Source of the DNA: Jaltomata sinuosa
Taxonomy: Eukaryota; Streptophyta; Magnoliopsida; Solanales; Solanaceae
Assembly: GCA_003996215.1 (NCBI GenBank)
Contig: QJPP01001554.1
Location: 124,001 to 188,000, forward strand
DNA: 64,000 bases
Direction: 5' to 3'
In this document: positions 1 through 11,424 of the stretch, one piece after another
How the letters are laid out: every line of letters starts with the position of its first letter
Numbering within the stretch: the first letter of the stretch is position 1
Position numbers and translations under genes: made by a program
The notes under the pieces: model-generated
What the model was told of the DNA's origin: nothing
Database searches by the model: none
The model's input: the letters and a program-made list of their open reading frames with translations, nothing else

Positions 1-717
1 TTGCATCAATATCGAATGCTTAAATAAAAAATATTAGTACATTTTGCTTTTTCTTTTTTTCCCTTTCATATCAATTAATATGAACTACACAATTTGATCT
101 ATATATTAGGCATGAAAGTGAAACATAATCTACCATCTGCTAGCAGATGAATTACTTTCTCCATAAAGAGTGGTGAGTAGTTGATCTCCCAGTACAAATT
201 CCTTTTGAATTTTTCTCTTTTAATTTTATTTATCGTTTATATTTTTATATTTTTGGAATTGGTTGGGGAGAGGATGATGATGATTAGGTTAATCTTAGCT
301 TTGAAACAATGTAATATAATGTATTCCAGATAGGAAACATTAAATGATACAGAAACCAATTAGCAACCACAATTAACTCATTGGTTGGTATATTACCTAT
401 TATCCTCTAAACAAGTTATGCAATATTATGATTACTTCTCCCTCATACGCAAAATATAAAAACAAAAATTAAATGTCTCTCTCATTTTTTCTTCTTTTTT
501 TTTCCAAAAAATAATTACTATAATTTTCATTCAAATTTGGTGAAAACACTCCTCATTGGGGAAGGTAGGGGTGTGGGGACAAAGAGATTTGGTTTATTTA
601 TTTTACTATACAATTAGGTGTTAATTTTGATGTGTGGAAAATTGAAAATTACTATTCAAATTGTTGGTCTCAGAAATTTAATATGTTTCATTTGACATGA
701 TGACAATTTTACAAATT

Positions 718-850
718 ACTCCATCCGTAAATTTTTATTTGTCCAATATTGACTTAACACGTTCCTTAAAGAATAATAAATAGAATGATAATTTTACCTT
801 CGCATTAACCCAAATTACCTCTCCCTCTATCCATTAAAAAAAAAAGGAAA
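718..850. mobile_element. Stowaway-family MITE relic
   Basis: It begins TACTCCATCCGT, the usual Stowaway terminus after a TA target. The interior matches the reverse complement of the element near 49790-50053, sharing runs such as aataaatagaatgat. No matching right terminus is seen, so this is a partial copy. Confidence 0.45.
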
Positions 851-1278
851 ATCACGAGGATCAAGTAAAACATGAGGAGTTTAGCCTATGTATATCGTTA
901 GTGTAATTTTTTGGTCAACTATAAAATATTTATACGTAAGCTTGTTAAATTATGAGATTTATAATCTTGAAAAACTAACCAAAAAATCAATCCACCAAAC
1001 TATGTTTTTAAGAAAATTGAAAGAAAGAAAATATGTCTATGTCCAAACGGCTCCCTTTCAAAATTGTTTTTGTTACTTGGGTTTTTTGACAGCGACATTA
1101 AGTTAGTGGAAGTTAATTGAAGAGCTCATCTAATTTTGTTGCATGTGGGGACATGAAGAAACACAAGAATCACATGGCTTTTGATAATCATTAGTTTGGA
1201 TATTATAATCAAAACGAAAAAATGAAGTTCGTAACTATTTTTAAAATGAAGTTCGTAACTATTTTTTTCACACACACC

Positions 1279-1411
1279 TTTTTTGTTTTGGTTTTTGCCG
1301 AGTGTTCGATATCCACTTTCGAGTTTGCTAATTTGAATTTGCTCCGAAAAATCTCACTTGAGGGTAAACTGCTTTCTATGAAAGACGATTTCATACCTAG
1401 GAGCCGAATTT
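1279..1411 (-). mobile_element. tRNA-derived SINE-like relic
   Basis: Read on the minus strand, the piece runs from a degenerate ggctcctaggtatgaaatcgtc through gcttaccctcaagtgag-like sequence to an A-rich end. This resembles a dispersed plant SINE whose 5' part carries a tRNA-like B box (GGTTCGAGCC). A second diverged copy lies near 6820-6950. The B box here is badly decayed, so the assignment is tentative. Confidence 0.3.
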
Positions 1412-1724
1412 AGAACTTTTGATTAATAATGAACGAGTATTTACCACACAAAGCTTCCACCCACACACAAAAATAGCTTAACTTGCAAAATCATATAGTG
1501 GTCCACAGAGTTTGTACTTTATGTAACATGCAAGAAATAATTGGGGAAGAATTACGTACCTAATGAAAGTTTGTTGCTATTATTTTTTTCAATTTTCATT
1601 GAATTTGAATGAAAGTTTGTTAATTATTTTGACCTAAGAGAGCTAGGGACCCCAATATCCATGTCATCACCTAACTAAAGAACAACGACTCAGCAGCAAA
1701 TTAAAATTAAAAGGGCCTTTTCAC

Positions 1725-1736
1725 CTATATATATAC
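1725..1736 (+). promoter_or_regulatory. Laccase TATA box
   Basis: A ctatatatatac run ends about 92 bp before the laccase ATG. TATA-to-start spacing of 25-35 bp would give a 5' leader of about 60-70 nt, which is A-rich and leads into the ATG at 1828. The position is inferred from sequence only. Confidence 0.6.
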
Positions 1737-1827
1737 AACAAGCCTAAAAGACATCTATCACAACTGAAAAATAAAAACCAATATTTCTCTTTCTATTAGT
1801 AAAAAAAGAGACAAACAAACAAAAAAA

Positions 1828-4800
1828 ATGGAATATTGGCTTCGTATTTTGTTCTTGTTTGCATGCCTCTTTCCAGCTTTCGTTGAATGCAGGATTCGAC
1901 GTTACAACTTCAATGTAAGTATATATAGGAAAAAGGAAATAATTATTTTTATGAAATCAGTATAATTTAACTTGTTATGATAAATTACTTGCGTTAATTT
2001 TCAAGTAACTCAAAAGCAGTAGATAGTATCATGACCAGAAAACCCAACTCCGCGGTTACTAGTTATTTGCTTGACGCACGTAGAAACTATTTTTTCAATG
2101 ATATCGAAGCATTTTTGTCTCGTGGTTTATGCGAATTATTCTTTGTTGAATGTATGAATGTTTTCAAGTGCTAGTGTAATCTTCAACAACTAATTAAATC
2201 ACTTTGAATTTGCATGCCACCAATGTTAATTCTAGCTAGTGATATTGGTTCTACTTTGTTATAGCTTTAAGAAATGATTTGTTCTCAATGATCATATATT
2301 TTTATTTCCAAAATACATTTTCTCTTTTTCTTTTGCATTTTCCTTGTTGATTTGGTTTTTTCTTATAACATTCTTGAGAATTTTTGACCTGTTACGTTCC
2401 TTCCACTATATATTAACGGTTTCACAAAATATATTGATTCAAAGTTGTTGGCAATAACAAGTAGATTTTTCTTAAAGTCCAATGCAACATAAATTAGTTA
2501 AGAGTAAATTCCAATTTGCAAAAATTGTTGGTCTAAAAGTTAAAACAATAGTTGGCATTAAGTAGTCAAACCATAAATCATAATTAAGTACAATGAAATT
2601 AATTCCTATCAAAAAACAGACAAATTAGATTCCTATTTTTCTTAGTAAATAACGTACGATGGTTGGTTTGGAACAGGTGACAATGAAGTCTACGACTCGA
2701 CTGTGTTCAAGCAAGCCCATTGTCACTGTTAATGGCAAGTTCCCAGGACCAACAATCTATGCTAGGGAAGGTGACAATGTGCTCGTCAATGTTGTTAACC
2801 ATGTCAAATATAATGTCTCTATCCATTGGTAAGTAATTATATACAATGATTCTTATATGACCTGTGTAGTTTAATCAATTATAGCATGTTTGTTACAATT
2901 TTTATCAGGTTATCAAGTAAAATTTATTATAGAGATTTACCAGCGACTACACTAGAACAGTAGAACTTTTCCGTATCTTAAGGGCATTCAATAATTTATG
3001 TATGACAAAAGAACTATCGTTTTTCTCTCTCTCTATTTGCACAGTATAACTTTTCGATGTAAGGAATTCAATTGAACCCTTACGCCTACTTAGCTATGCC
3101 CAAGTTTATTATAAGTAACTTGATTGTATAAATATTACTGAAACATCTACGCATAAAATTTAGACTTCCTTGAAAATATCAAGATTAATTTCCATTATCA
3201 TCACTTTAATTTGTATAATTCTCTTAATTTGGTTCATTTTGCTTTACATAATATCTTTTCATTTGGTGTGTGATAGGCATGGTATAAGACAACTTAGAAC
3301 AGGTTGGTCAGATGGACCAGCATATATCACACAATGTCCAATTCAGCCAGGTCAAAACTATGTGTACAACTTCACCATCACTGGTCAAAGGGGTACACTC
3401 TTTTGGCATGCTCATATTCTTTGGCTAAGGGCTACGGTTCATGGTGCCATTGTCATCTTGCCTAAGCTTGGTGTGCCATATCCATTTCCAAAACCTGACC
3501 ATGAAGCTGTAGTTATTCTAGGTGAACACAAATTACTCCACCTTGTTTTTCCTTTGAGAAAAAAAATCACCTTGTTATAAAAATGAGATCATAAGATTAA
3601 TTAGCTAAATTTGATGATCTAATGCAGCTGAATGGTGGAAATCTGATACTGAATCTGTGATTAATCAAGCAATTAAGTCAGGTTTAGCCCCTAATGTTTC
3701 TGATGCTCATACAATTAATGGTCATCCTGGTGCCATTTCAAATTGTCCATCCCAAGGTAATACCTCTAACTAGTTTATACGAATAATTCATGAGTTTTAC
3801 TTCTGTTCATTGACAGTATATAATTATTTTATACTATCAAGTTAAGTCACCTACAATAACATGTAACCATTCATAACAAATATTGTATCATAACTTAGAA
3901 AGAATATAACCTATATACATCGTCACTATAAAATGTTTTATACTTGTTGTATCAGGTAACTGCCTTATTTTCTTGGAACTAGTCTCACTTGTTAGTTGTT
4001 ACGTATGGTTACCCATCATCATTTTTTAGGTGACTCGGTAATGTAAAAATCATTTTATACTGTCAGTGTGTAAAAATTAATACTTACTCGTAAAACAACT
4101 TAAATACCTGTTATAACAGGTATGATAGTATAGAATATCTTTACACTAACAGGTATGATAGTATAGGATATCTTTACACTAATATAAGTTAAATCCATCA
4201 AATAATTCATGTGAAATATAATAATTTTTCATTTTTGAATATGCAGGTGGATACACGTTGAGTGTTGATCCTGGAAAATCCTACATGTTACGAGTAATCA
4301 ATGCTGCACTCAATGAAGAACTCTTCTTCAAGATTGCTGGTCACAAAATGACCGTAGTCGAAGTAGACGCTACCTATGTAAAACCCTTTAAAACGGACAC
4401 AATTATAATTGCTCCAGGCCAAACCACGAATGTAATTGTCACAGCTGATCAAGGTTCAGGAAAATACATGGTTGCTGCTTCTCCCTTCATGGATGCACCC
4501 ATTGCGGTCGACAACGCGACTGCAACAGCCACGTTACATTATTCAGGCACTCTAGCTAGTTCTGTCACTACCCTGACTAACACCCCGCCCAAAAACGCCA
4601 CCCCTGTGGCTAACAATTTTATTGACTCTCTTCGAAGCCTCAATTCAATAAAATACCCTGCTAAAGTACCAAAAAGTGTGGATCATTCGTTGTTTTTCGC
4701 CGTGGGGTTGGGAATTAACCCCTGTCCTACTTGCAAACAGGGGAATGGAAGCAGAGTTGTTGCTAGTATAAACAACGTCACGTTTACCATGCCAACTGTA

Positions 4801-5401
4801 GCCCTTTTACAAGCACATTTCTTTGGAATCAAAGGAGTTTATACGACAGATTTCCCTCAAAACCCGCCATTTAAGTTCAATTATACTGGAACACCACCAA
4901 CAAATTTGGCTACAACGAGTGGGACAAAGGTTTATCGATTGCCTTATAACGCGACAGTTCAATTAGTTTTGCAGGATACTGGAATTATATCCCCTGAGAA
5001 CCATCCTATCCATTTGCACGGGTTCAATTTCTTTGCCGTTGGTAAAGGGCTAGGAAATTTTAATCCAAAAACAGATCCCAACAATTTTAATCTTGTCGAT
5101 CCTGTTGAGAGGAATACAATCGGAGTACCCTCAGGAGGATGGGTAGCTATAAGATTCCGCGCTGACAATCCAGGTACTACAGAAAAAATGTAGTAACATC
5201 ATGCTACATTCAATTCAATTTTTAATACTATCAGCATATATAACTTAAATTCATGAGGCATTTATTGCAGGAGTTTGGTTTATGCATTGCCATTTAGAGA
5301 TTCACACAACATGGGGATTGAAGATGGCATTCCTTGTAGATAATGGCAAAGGTCCTAATGAGTCACTTTTGCCCCCTCCAAAGGATCTTCCAAAATGCTA
5401 A
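1828..5401 (+). CDS. LAC4-like: Laccase (multicopper p-diphenol oxidase), LAC4/LAC11-like
   Basis: Secreted blue-copper oxidase that couples one-electron oxidation of monolignols to reduction of O2 to water in lignifying cell walls. Six exons, all GT..AG: 1828-1914, 2677-2828, 3277-3521, 3628-3756, 4247-5173, 5271-5401; 1,671 nt, 556 residues, normal for plant laccases. A hydrophobic signal peptide (about residues 1-21) ends near VEC. All four copper signatures are present: HWHG (H79, H81), HAH (H124, H126), HPIHLH (H457, H460, H462) and HCHLEIH (H519-H525, T1 Cys C520). The axial T1 position is Leu530. Many N-x-S/T sites fit a glycosylated apoplastic enzyme, and the C-terminus is the family-typical LPPPKDLPKC. 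The intron 2 position inside the HWHG Trp codon is conserved in plant laccases. The exon 3/4 join gives ILAEWW where relatives usually have ILGEWW. Clade assignment is from memory of family sequences and is less certain than the enzyme class. Confidence 0.96.
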
Positions 5402-6505
5402 AATTTTGAATGTAGGAACACGGCAAAGGCCAAAAACGAAGAAAAGAGAGTCTATTAACAATTATCTCCGATAACAAAAAGTCTGTTATGCTTAATACCT
5501 TTAGTTTGATTGTTATGTCTTAATTCAACCCTTTATTCGAGTAGTTTTTTTCTTCGGCAAATTGCTTGTATTCATTTTTTGAGTGAAACTAGAAAAGTTT
5601 TGCTCAAACAAATCTCAACAATGATAATATGATGTCTGTACGTATACATTCTTTTTGTGATTTCTAATAGAGATTTGATAACGTGCCTTTCTTCCATGTC
5701 CGTCTCTTGCTTTAGTTAATGCCCTTTGATAAATCTGTAAATCCGTAGCTTAGATAACATAAATCCTTAATTAACGAAATTATCCATATCGAGGCTCATA
5801 ATTAGTACATAGAACATGTCATGATGTGGCATACCAAATTGCACGACTCGTAATGTAAATTTTGCTGTAGTATATGGTCTAATAGGCTCAATAAGTTAAA
5901 TAGTTGCAGAGGAGTAAGCTGATGCTCAAAAATCTTGTGTCAATACTATAGAAAAATCATATCTATATGAATAGATTTCATCCTTTGTGTAAAAAGTAGA
6001 TCACTCTGACTAGTTTGTAATGACAGCAACAACTACGCCTTAATCCCGAGCAAGTTGGAGTCGACAATCGTTATGACTAGTTAAGGGAAAGAAATCGGTG
6101 TGGAAGGACTGGTCCGTAGGTGTGAAACTATAATGAGGGAAGGTGTTAAAAGTGGATGAGATAGGCCTAAAATCACATGAAAGGAAGTTATTTCGAAAGA
6201 CCTACACTTCCTTCAAATCAATGTCGACTTAGCTAATGATAGTACACAATGAAAGAATAAAATTCATATATATGATATCTAATTATCAAGTAGAACATGA
6301 AAAAGCTAACAACTAACACAATATGTAGCAGGAAATTGTTGGAAGAAATAAATAGATACAAATTACTACAATTTATGCAAATTAAAATTCATTGTAAAGA
6401 AGGCATTACAGTAACAGAAATATTCTTTTCTACGCTAACAGAAGTTTCTATCCCTATTCCTAGCCAAATAGATGCCAAAAGAAACACTGCGTATATATAT
6501 CTAAG
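5402..6505. other. Laccase 3' flank, no gene seen
   Basis: AT-rich DNA after the laccase stop. The segment near 6100-6240 translates in broken frames to something like the C-terminal tail of plant LINE reverse transcriptases (a GVKSG..RPKIT-type run). It is too decayed to call firmly. Nothing else is recognised. Confidence 0.35.
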
Positions 6506-6507
6506 TA

Positions 6508-6755
6508 CTCCCTTCGTTTCAACAAGAAAAACATGTTTTAACTTGACACGGAGTATAAGAAAACAAAGAAGACTTTTGAATCTTGTGGTCTTAAATTAAA
6601 GATATGTGAAATGTACCAAAATGTCCTTTAATCTTGTGGTATTAAACATGCCATGTGGAAAGTTGAAATTAAAGAGTTGTTAAAAAAGGAAAAGATCATT
6701 CTTTTTGAAATGGACTAAAAATAAAAGTAGGTCATTCTTTTTTAAACGGATGGAG
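6508..6755. mobile_element. Stowaway (Tc1/mariner-type) MITE
   Basis: The left terminus CTCCCTTCGTTTCAA and right terminus AAACGGATGGAG are the classic Stowaway inverted termini. The element is flanked by TA dinucleotides at 6506-6507 and 6756-6757, and there is no coding capacity. The ends are still well paired, so this is one of the better-preserved copies here. Confidence 0.85.
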
Positions 6756-6819
6756 TAGTATCTATACACCAATTGTCATTAATTGGAGTTTTTTTTTTAT
6801 ATATAAAAGAATCCATTCG

Positions 6820-6950
6820 GGATCCATTCTCTCTTTGCACTCGATTAATTTAAATTTGTGTTAGAAAATTGATCAACTTTGAGGGCAAAGTGTTGCCTAT
6901 CAAAGATGATTGTATTTCCAAAGCTCGAATCCGAGCATCAATTACGGAGA
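6820..6950 (-). mobile_element. SINE-like relic, second copy
   Basis: Contains gagggcaaagtgttgcctatcaaagatgattg followed by aaagctcgaatccgag. In reverse this resembles a tRNA B box (GGTTCGAGCC type) and downstream body, the same family as 1279-1411. It is diverged and its ends are not defined. Confidence 0.3.
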
Positions 6951-7131
6951 AATGGATACTTAGTTAGAGGCAGATTCAAGATTTTTACTTTATAAATTCT
7001 AAACGGACAACTACATACATTATTTTATTACATATTAAGTGAATTTTTTAACGTACACATATAGAATCTGGACATAATTAAGCTACTGTATTCTGCCGTA
7101 CCCCTCTACTTGCCAGTACCCCGTAACAACC

Positions 7132-7461
7132 TTAGGAAAGAGAATTGGATCTCTTTAGTGAAGAATTCAAATTCAAGAAGTGGATGCAATCCTCAATGGC
7201 TTCTGCTCTTTGACAATCAAATCTTTCTGCATAAGAACTCGACCTGGCTATTGTGGAAGAGACTACTTTACGTGAATTATACCTTCTTCTGAAATTGGAT
7301 TTCGAAAAGAAATTTAGTGCACTGCCCACTTTAGTTCCTATATCCTTCAAAAAACTCACTGGAGAAAATACTGAAGAAGAAGTTGGTTGTTTTTTGTTGG
7401 TAGAAAAAATATTTGTGGACTTGTTATGATCATGGCTCATATTCATAACTCTTTTACTCAT
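7132..7461 (-). CDS. Josephin-like small protein
   Basis: Intronless gene for 109 residues. It matches the short plant family databases call josephin-like protein. That name is historical: the protein lacks the catalytic Cys/His layout of Josephin deubiquitinases and its function is unknown to me. Family landmarks are an amphipathic segment FLKDIGTKVGSALNFFS (about residues 38-54), a basic and serine-rich middle, and the conserved C-terminal block RAEAIEDCIHFLN followed by SSLKRSNSLS. The protein ends within a few residues of this block, as relatives do, so it looks complete. The ATG at 7461 is the first in frame. A TATATAA-like run on the minus strand near 7507-7513 could be its TATA box, giving a very short leader. 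It is convergent with the laccase gene. The family call rests mainly on the C-terminal motif. Confidence 0.75.
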   Translation of the reverse strand: MSKRVMNMSHDHNKSTNIFSTNKKQPTSSSVFSPVSFLKDIGTKVGSALNFFSKSNFRRRYNSRKVVSSTIARSSSYAERFDCQRAEAIEDCIHFLNLNSSLKRSNSLS

Positions 7462-7826
7462 TTTACTTGGTAGATTAGAATTGGGAAAATGTATGATAAA
7501 AAAGGTTATATATTGAGAATTATATTGACGATCGAGATAGAAGGAAGTAAAGAAGAAGTATCAAACCTACTTAACCTACTACTACTATAATTTAATTGGA
7601 CTAGTAGAAACTTTAATTTTTACTGATTTTGCAAAGCTCCCAAATTGACTGTGGACCAAACAGGTGTTTAACTCACGTATTTACGCCCTTTAGTTTTAAG
7701 CTAACATATACTAAAATACTTTACTGATTTATGCTTGAGTTATGTAATTGAGTACGTAATTTCTTTTTAAGAAACATATATCTTTATATTAAGGGGGTGT
7801 TTGGTATGTACAATGAAAAATGTTTT
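7462..7826. other. JOSL upstream DNA and truncated hAT-type MITE end
   Basis: From about 7794 the sequence ggggtgtttggtatgtac matches the terminus of the abundant GGGTGTGTTTGG-type hAT MITEs (compare 26938 and 27163). It breaks off at 7827, where the inverted duplication begins, so the left palindrome junction sits inside this MITE. The junction bases catg occur on both sides. Confidence 0.5.
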
Positions 7827-8515
7827 CATGATTAAAGAAACTCATAGAAAATAAAACTTCTAACATCATTTTACAAGTATAAATAATGCAATGACATAAA
7901 AGCTATTAAGAGATTCAAATCAACTCTAACATTTTAACTCCAAATAATATAAGAATCACAATTTCTTAGAATATATGACTATACTATGCAATTTACCTCT
8001 CAAAAAAATAATAATTAATAAACTATTAGTATTATAATTAAAACATCACTCTTTCATGAATAAAAAATTTACTTTCAAATAACAAAACAATAAAATATGA
8101 TAATTTTGAGACATAGGAATCAAAAATATGAAGATCAATGACAAGTGAAGATGTAAAATCAAGCTATGTGTTTTAAAAAGAAATGTTAAGTGATATTCAC
8201 CCTCACAACATTCTCAAATAGTAAATAAGCAATTAGTTTTCTCAACTTTCTTATTTCTACAGATGAAAAAAACTACTAAGCATCATTCATTTATTGAAGA
8301 ATTATGAGGATCAACAATGTTGACTAAGAAATTTGACACATAATTGGGTAGAACTGTTAGGCGAGCTCCGAGCATTGAGCGTTAGGTGTGTTTGGGGTGT
8401 ACGCTTGGGTGCTTAGGGTGTAAGCCTCACAAGACTTAAGCCCCACACGTGAGCCCCGGGGCGTTTTGCCAGTGCCTCGTCCCTGGGCGAGCCTCAAGAC
8501 TGCCTTTTAAAACAC
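7827..8515 (-). mobile_element. Truncated copy of hAT-like element
   Basis: Mirror copy of 19084-19772. One terminus is present (CTGCCTTTTAAAACAC at 8500-8515, then the 8-bp target copy tgaatttg). The other terminus and about 182 bp are absent because the arm ends at 7827. It includes a GC-rich stretch with ggggcg and gaggc runs around 8330-8510. Confidence 0.8.
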
Positions 8516-8880
8516 TGAATTTGAAATTATTTTACAAAAATAATAGTTCACCAGTTCCATTCATTTTTGTCATAGTCTATCATTATCAACTATATGTTGG
8601 GTTCGAAATCGGTAGGGCGTCATGCGAAAGTTATTAATTGCAAACCATCAAGACGATAAATCAGAAGACACATAAAACTATACTAAAAAACATATTATTG
8701 ATAGGTTTGGTCAAGCGACCTATATATTATGAAAACTAATTATAAAAACTATCGAGAGAAAATATCCCTCTAAACAAAACTCTCTAAATGACTACATTGT
8801 GGATGCTATTAATTTTTCTATTTGAGAAGAACATGTCTTCTATTTATAGAATTACAAGACTTCTCTTCCAAGAAAAGGAT

Positions 8881-9150
8881 TGTAACGACCGGGTTCGTCG
8901 TTACGGGTAAACTATTCGTGCCAAGTTTCGGGTTAGAAAAATTCTGGGTTTGGGAGTTGAAAATTATGGGCTAGGCTAGTCTCGGCCGGTTTTGGAACGA
9001 GGTATGGTCTAGGACAATTCGGGTAAGGATTGGGTTAAATGTCTTATTTTGAGCTAGTTTTCCTTGTATCTAAGACATAGAGGAGTCCGGGGGACTTTTC
9101 GAAATCGAATTCGGGTAAGTAGAACTCCCGGAATCGAGGTTGACGATTTG
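8881..9150. mobile_element. Gypsy-type LTR fragment (both arms)
   Basis: Starts tgtaacgaccgggttcgtcg, similar to the TGTAACGACCC start of Solanaceae Gypsy LTRs. It runs through C/G-richer sequence and fades into AT-rich DNA with no identifiable end, PBS or coding domain. The mirror copy lies at about 18449-18718. Confidence 0.4.
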
Positions 9151-9675
9151 AGTTGAAAATTTGAGTTATTAAAGTTGTGTTTGGACATGCATTTTACTTC
9201 AAAATTTTTTAGAAACTTTGTGAGTAGAAGTCCCAAAATTCCAAAAACTGGTCTAAGCCAATTTTTGAAAACTTGAAAACTTTCCAAATCTGATCAAATT
9301 TTTAATTACTACTATTTTTCTTACGTACTGCAACATAACTTCAACTCCCAGAAGATACTCTATTTAAATTAGAAGGGTAAAAATAAAAAGAGAAGGAAGA
9401 AAAGAAAATTAAATAGTAGCTAAACGTTACATTAGAATTGGTTAAGAGGACATTATTATTGCTTTAGATATATTCAAGATTGTTGAAACGTGCATACAGA
9501 GCAAGGTAAAAATAGGGTAAAAATATCATTTTCACACTATCAAACATGCACTAAATATTGAGTTGCTTATCGATATTATGATCTATATGTTGTAATTCTT
9601 GTATAATTTAATTATTCATGAAGAAAAAATGTAAGAATCATGCGTCTCTTTGAGAGATTTTTGTGATCCACACAG

Positions 9676-9945
9676 TGGCGGATTCATGATTTTTATTGAG
9701 GAGGTTCAAAAAATTCAAAAAAAATAATAACAATAGAGTGTTTGGGATTTGAATTTGGAATCTCAAAGTGAATTTTCAACCCCCTCAATCACTGAGCCAA
9801 CCTCTAATCTTATGTTTAGGGAATTTAAAAAATATATATATACATAAAAAATCTAAAAATATATTATGTATATACAGTATAATTTTTTGTCGAAGGGATT
9901 CAGGTGAACCCCCTCGTTGCCCTCTAGCTCCATCCCTGAACCCAC
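9676..9945. mobile_element. hAT-type MITE with CAGTGGCGGA termini
   Basis: Left end CAGTGGCGGATTCATG; right end reads CAGGGATGGAGCTAG in reverse, the common nightshade MITE family with 'gtggcgga...' ends. Flanks gatccaca and aacccaca are a plausible decayed 8-bp target duplication. It recurs in mirror image at 17654-17923. Related copies lie at 29752-29938 and 31470-32118. Confidence 0.6.
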
Positions 9946-10141
9946 ATATTTCCAACAAAACAACCCTCTTGGCCGCTTTGGCCCTTTTAAGTTAATCTTG
10001 TAATCAAAAGCATGTTATGTTAGACCCAAGTGGTAGGAGAAATTGATAATGCCTAGACAGTTATGTTGTAATCTTCTCTAATTTGATTGTTGTCTTCTGT
10101 CAGCAAACCCAACTAGCTAGCTCTAAATTAATTCTTTTGCA

Positions 10142-10150
10142 ATGATGTAA
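10142..10150. repeat. Target-site duplication of MULE, left copy
   Basis: The 9-mer atgatgtaa is repeated directly at 14515-14523 on the far side of the inserted element. Nine base pairs is the standard Mutator target duplication. The uninterrupted target survives in reverse complement in the other palindrome arm at 17449-17457. Confidence 0.9.
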
Positions 10151-10839
10151 GGGAAAAAAAATTATATATTTTATATTAGATAGAATATTACAATTTATAT
10201 TACAAGACTGTAATTTTCAAAATATACCATATGTTTTCTTGCAACATATACCAATTTAATAAACATAAAATTAAAAAAAAGGAAAAATGGAAAAAACACT
10301 GAAAAACGAAAATAGAAAAAAAGAAAAAAAAATCAGGCGCAACAAATTACCTTAAAAAGCATTTTGGAAAAGCCAAAAATCTGTCATATATCTGATTTTC
10401 CTTATTTTAAGCCTATTATTAATATGGTAGTTATATGCCTTAGTTGTCTTCTTCTTCTCTGAACACTTTCTCCATTGAAATTGAGTTTTTGATCATACAA
10501 CTGGAAAGTTTTTTTAGTATATAAACTGATATCAAATCCTACATCGATCTTGATATTTCAATATTGAAGATAGAAATTTGTATTTCGATCATAATTCAAC
10601 ATGAAGGGGTATGAAATATAGCAGGTACTGTTTTTTATATAAATTATGCCTACAATTATGTATATATCATTATATAAATCTTGATTCTGTGAACATTTAA
10701 TAGAATTACGTCAAAAAAATTTGAAGATCAATGTAAAAATCAGTGCCTCGGCAAGTATAGAAATTTGATTTTGTTAAATTTTTTATTTTATTAAAGGTCG
10801 TTGTATAATTGTTAAACAAGTAGATATGAAGATTTTAAG

Positions 10840-11160
10840 ATGGACGAAATCATGTATGATGCGAAAATATGTTACAAAGGCCTTATTTCAGAGATTGCTT
10901 CTCAAATAGGGATTGATACAACGATTTTTGAAGTTGACATAAGATACCTCGTAAGTGATAGATGTCCACCTATGATCATACACAACGATATAGGTATGAG
11001 AGTCTATTTGAATAAATAAAAGAGGCTAATCCAGATCTCTTCGTAAAGTATCCATTATGCATATCTTTGATGGAGTTTTGATGCAATAGAATTTGGTGTC
11101 CGATCTGTTGATGTTGAAAGAAGTTTAATTTTAATCGAAGAGTCTGTGTTAATGGACGAT
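10840..11160 (+). pseudogene. MULE transposase N-terminal remnant
   Basis: From the ATG at 10840 a 59-codon frame reads MDEIMYDAKICYKGLISEIA, then ...DIRYLVSDRCPPMIIHND..., ending in TAA at 11017-11019. This pattern (query-like N-terminal region followed by PPM.I.ND..M.VYL) is the N-terminal part of MuDR-family transposases. Homology seems to continue to about 11160 in shifted frames with stops. The catalytic DDE region is not found downstream. Confidence 0.7.
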
Positions 11161-11199
11161 TCATATTCATGCGGTACGTAAGAGATACCACATGATATT

Positions 11200-11424
11200 T
11201 TGAATGAAATTATTTTGCCACCCAAATCTAAAAGAGGACCAGGGAGACCATGTACCGAACGATGGAAAGCATCAAATAAAGTAAAACGTAAAAGATCGAA
11301 GGTGACTTGCAACAATTATCATAAGGAGGGGCACAATCGAATGACATGGCAAATACCCTCCTCTATTTTAGAAAAAAGATTACAAACTAGTTCATGTTTT
11401 ATTTTCTGTTTTGATGTTGGATGA
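11200..11424 (+). pseudogene. MULE transposase C-terminal zinc-knuckle remnant
   Basis: The frame reads ..NEIILPPKSKRGPGRP.., then KRSKVTCNNYHKEGHNRMTW. MULE transposases typically end with a PP..KR.PGRP basic block and a CCHC knuckle (C-x2-C-x4-H-x4-C). Here the second and fourth Cys are Tyr and Trp, so the knuckle is broken. It lies only about 180 bp after the N-terminal remnant, showing deletion of the central transposase. Confidence 0.75.

Larger units (their letters stand above)
1..1720. other. Laccase upstream intergenic region
   Basis: AT-rich DNA with no supported gene. It holds a Stowaway relic near 718-850, a SINE-like relic near 1279-1411, and a tandem pair of about 24 bp near 1218-1266 (core gaagttcgtaactattttt). 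Possible laccase control sites are a reverse-strand AC-II-type MYB site (GGTTGGT, 384-390) and an AC-III-like ACCTAACT at 1669-1676. AC elements are known in lignin-gene promoters, but such short matches also occur by chance. Confidence 0.5.
7827..10150. repeat. Left arm of giant inverted repeat (2,324 bp)
   Basis: Reverse complement of 17449-19772, with paired positions summing to 27599. Blocks compared along the whole length match, and only one substitution was noticed (C at 9786 against T in the reverse complement of 17813). There is no net length difference. The arm contains a truncated hAT-like element (7827-8515), a Gypsy LTR fragment starting at 8881 and a small MITE (9676-9945). Open frames in it, such as 62 and 77 codons, recur identically in the other arm and show no protein-family features. 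Confidence 0.95.

Noticed and set aside
888..1106. 72-codon frame upstream of laccase
   Set aside because: AT-rich, no motif, no promoter context.
8449..8637. 62-codon frame found identically at 18962-19150, and a 77-codon frame at 9054-9287 and 18312-18545
   Set aside because: Identity comes from the palindrome arms. The sequences lie in transposon and LTR fragments with no protein-family match; conservation is due to recent duplication.
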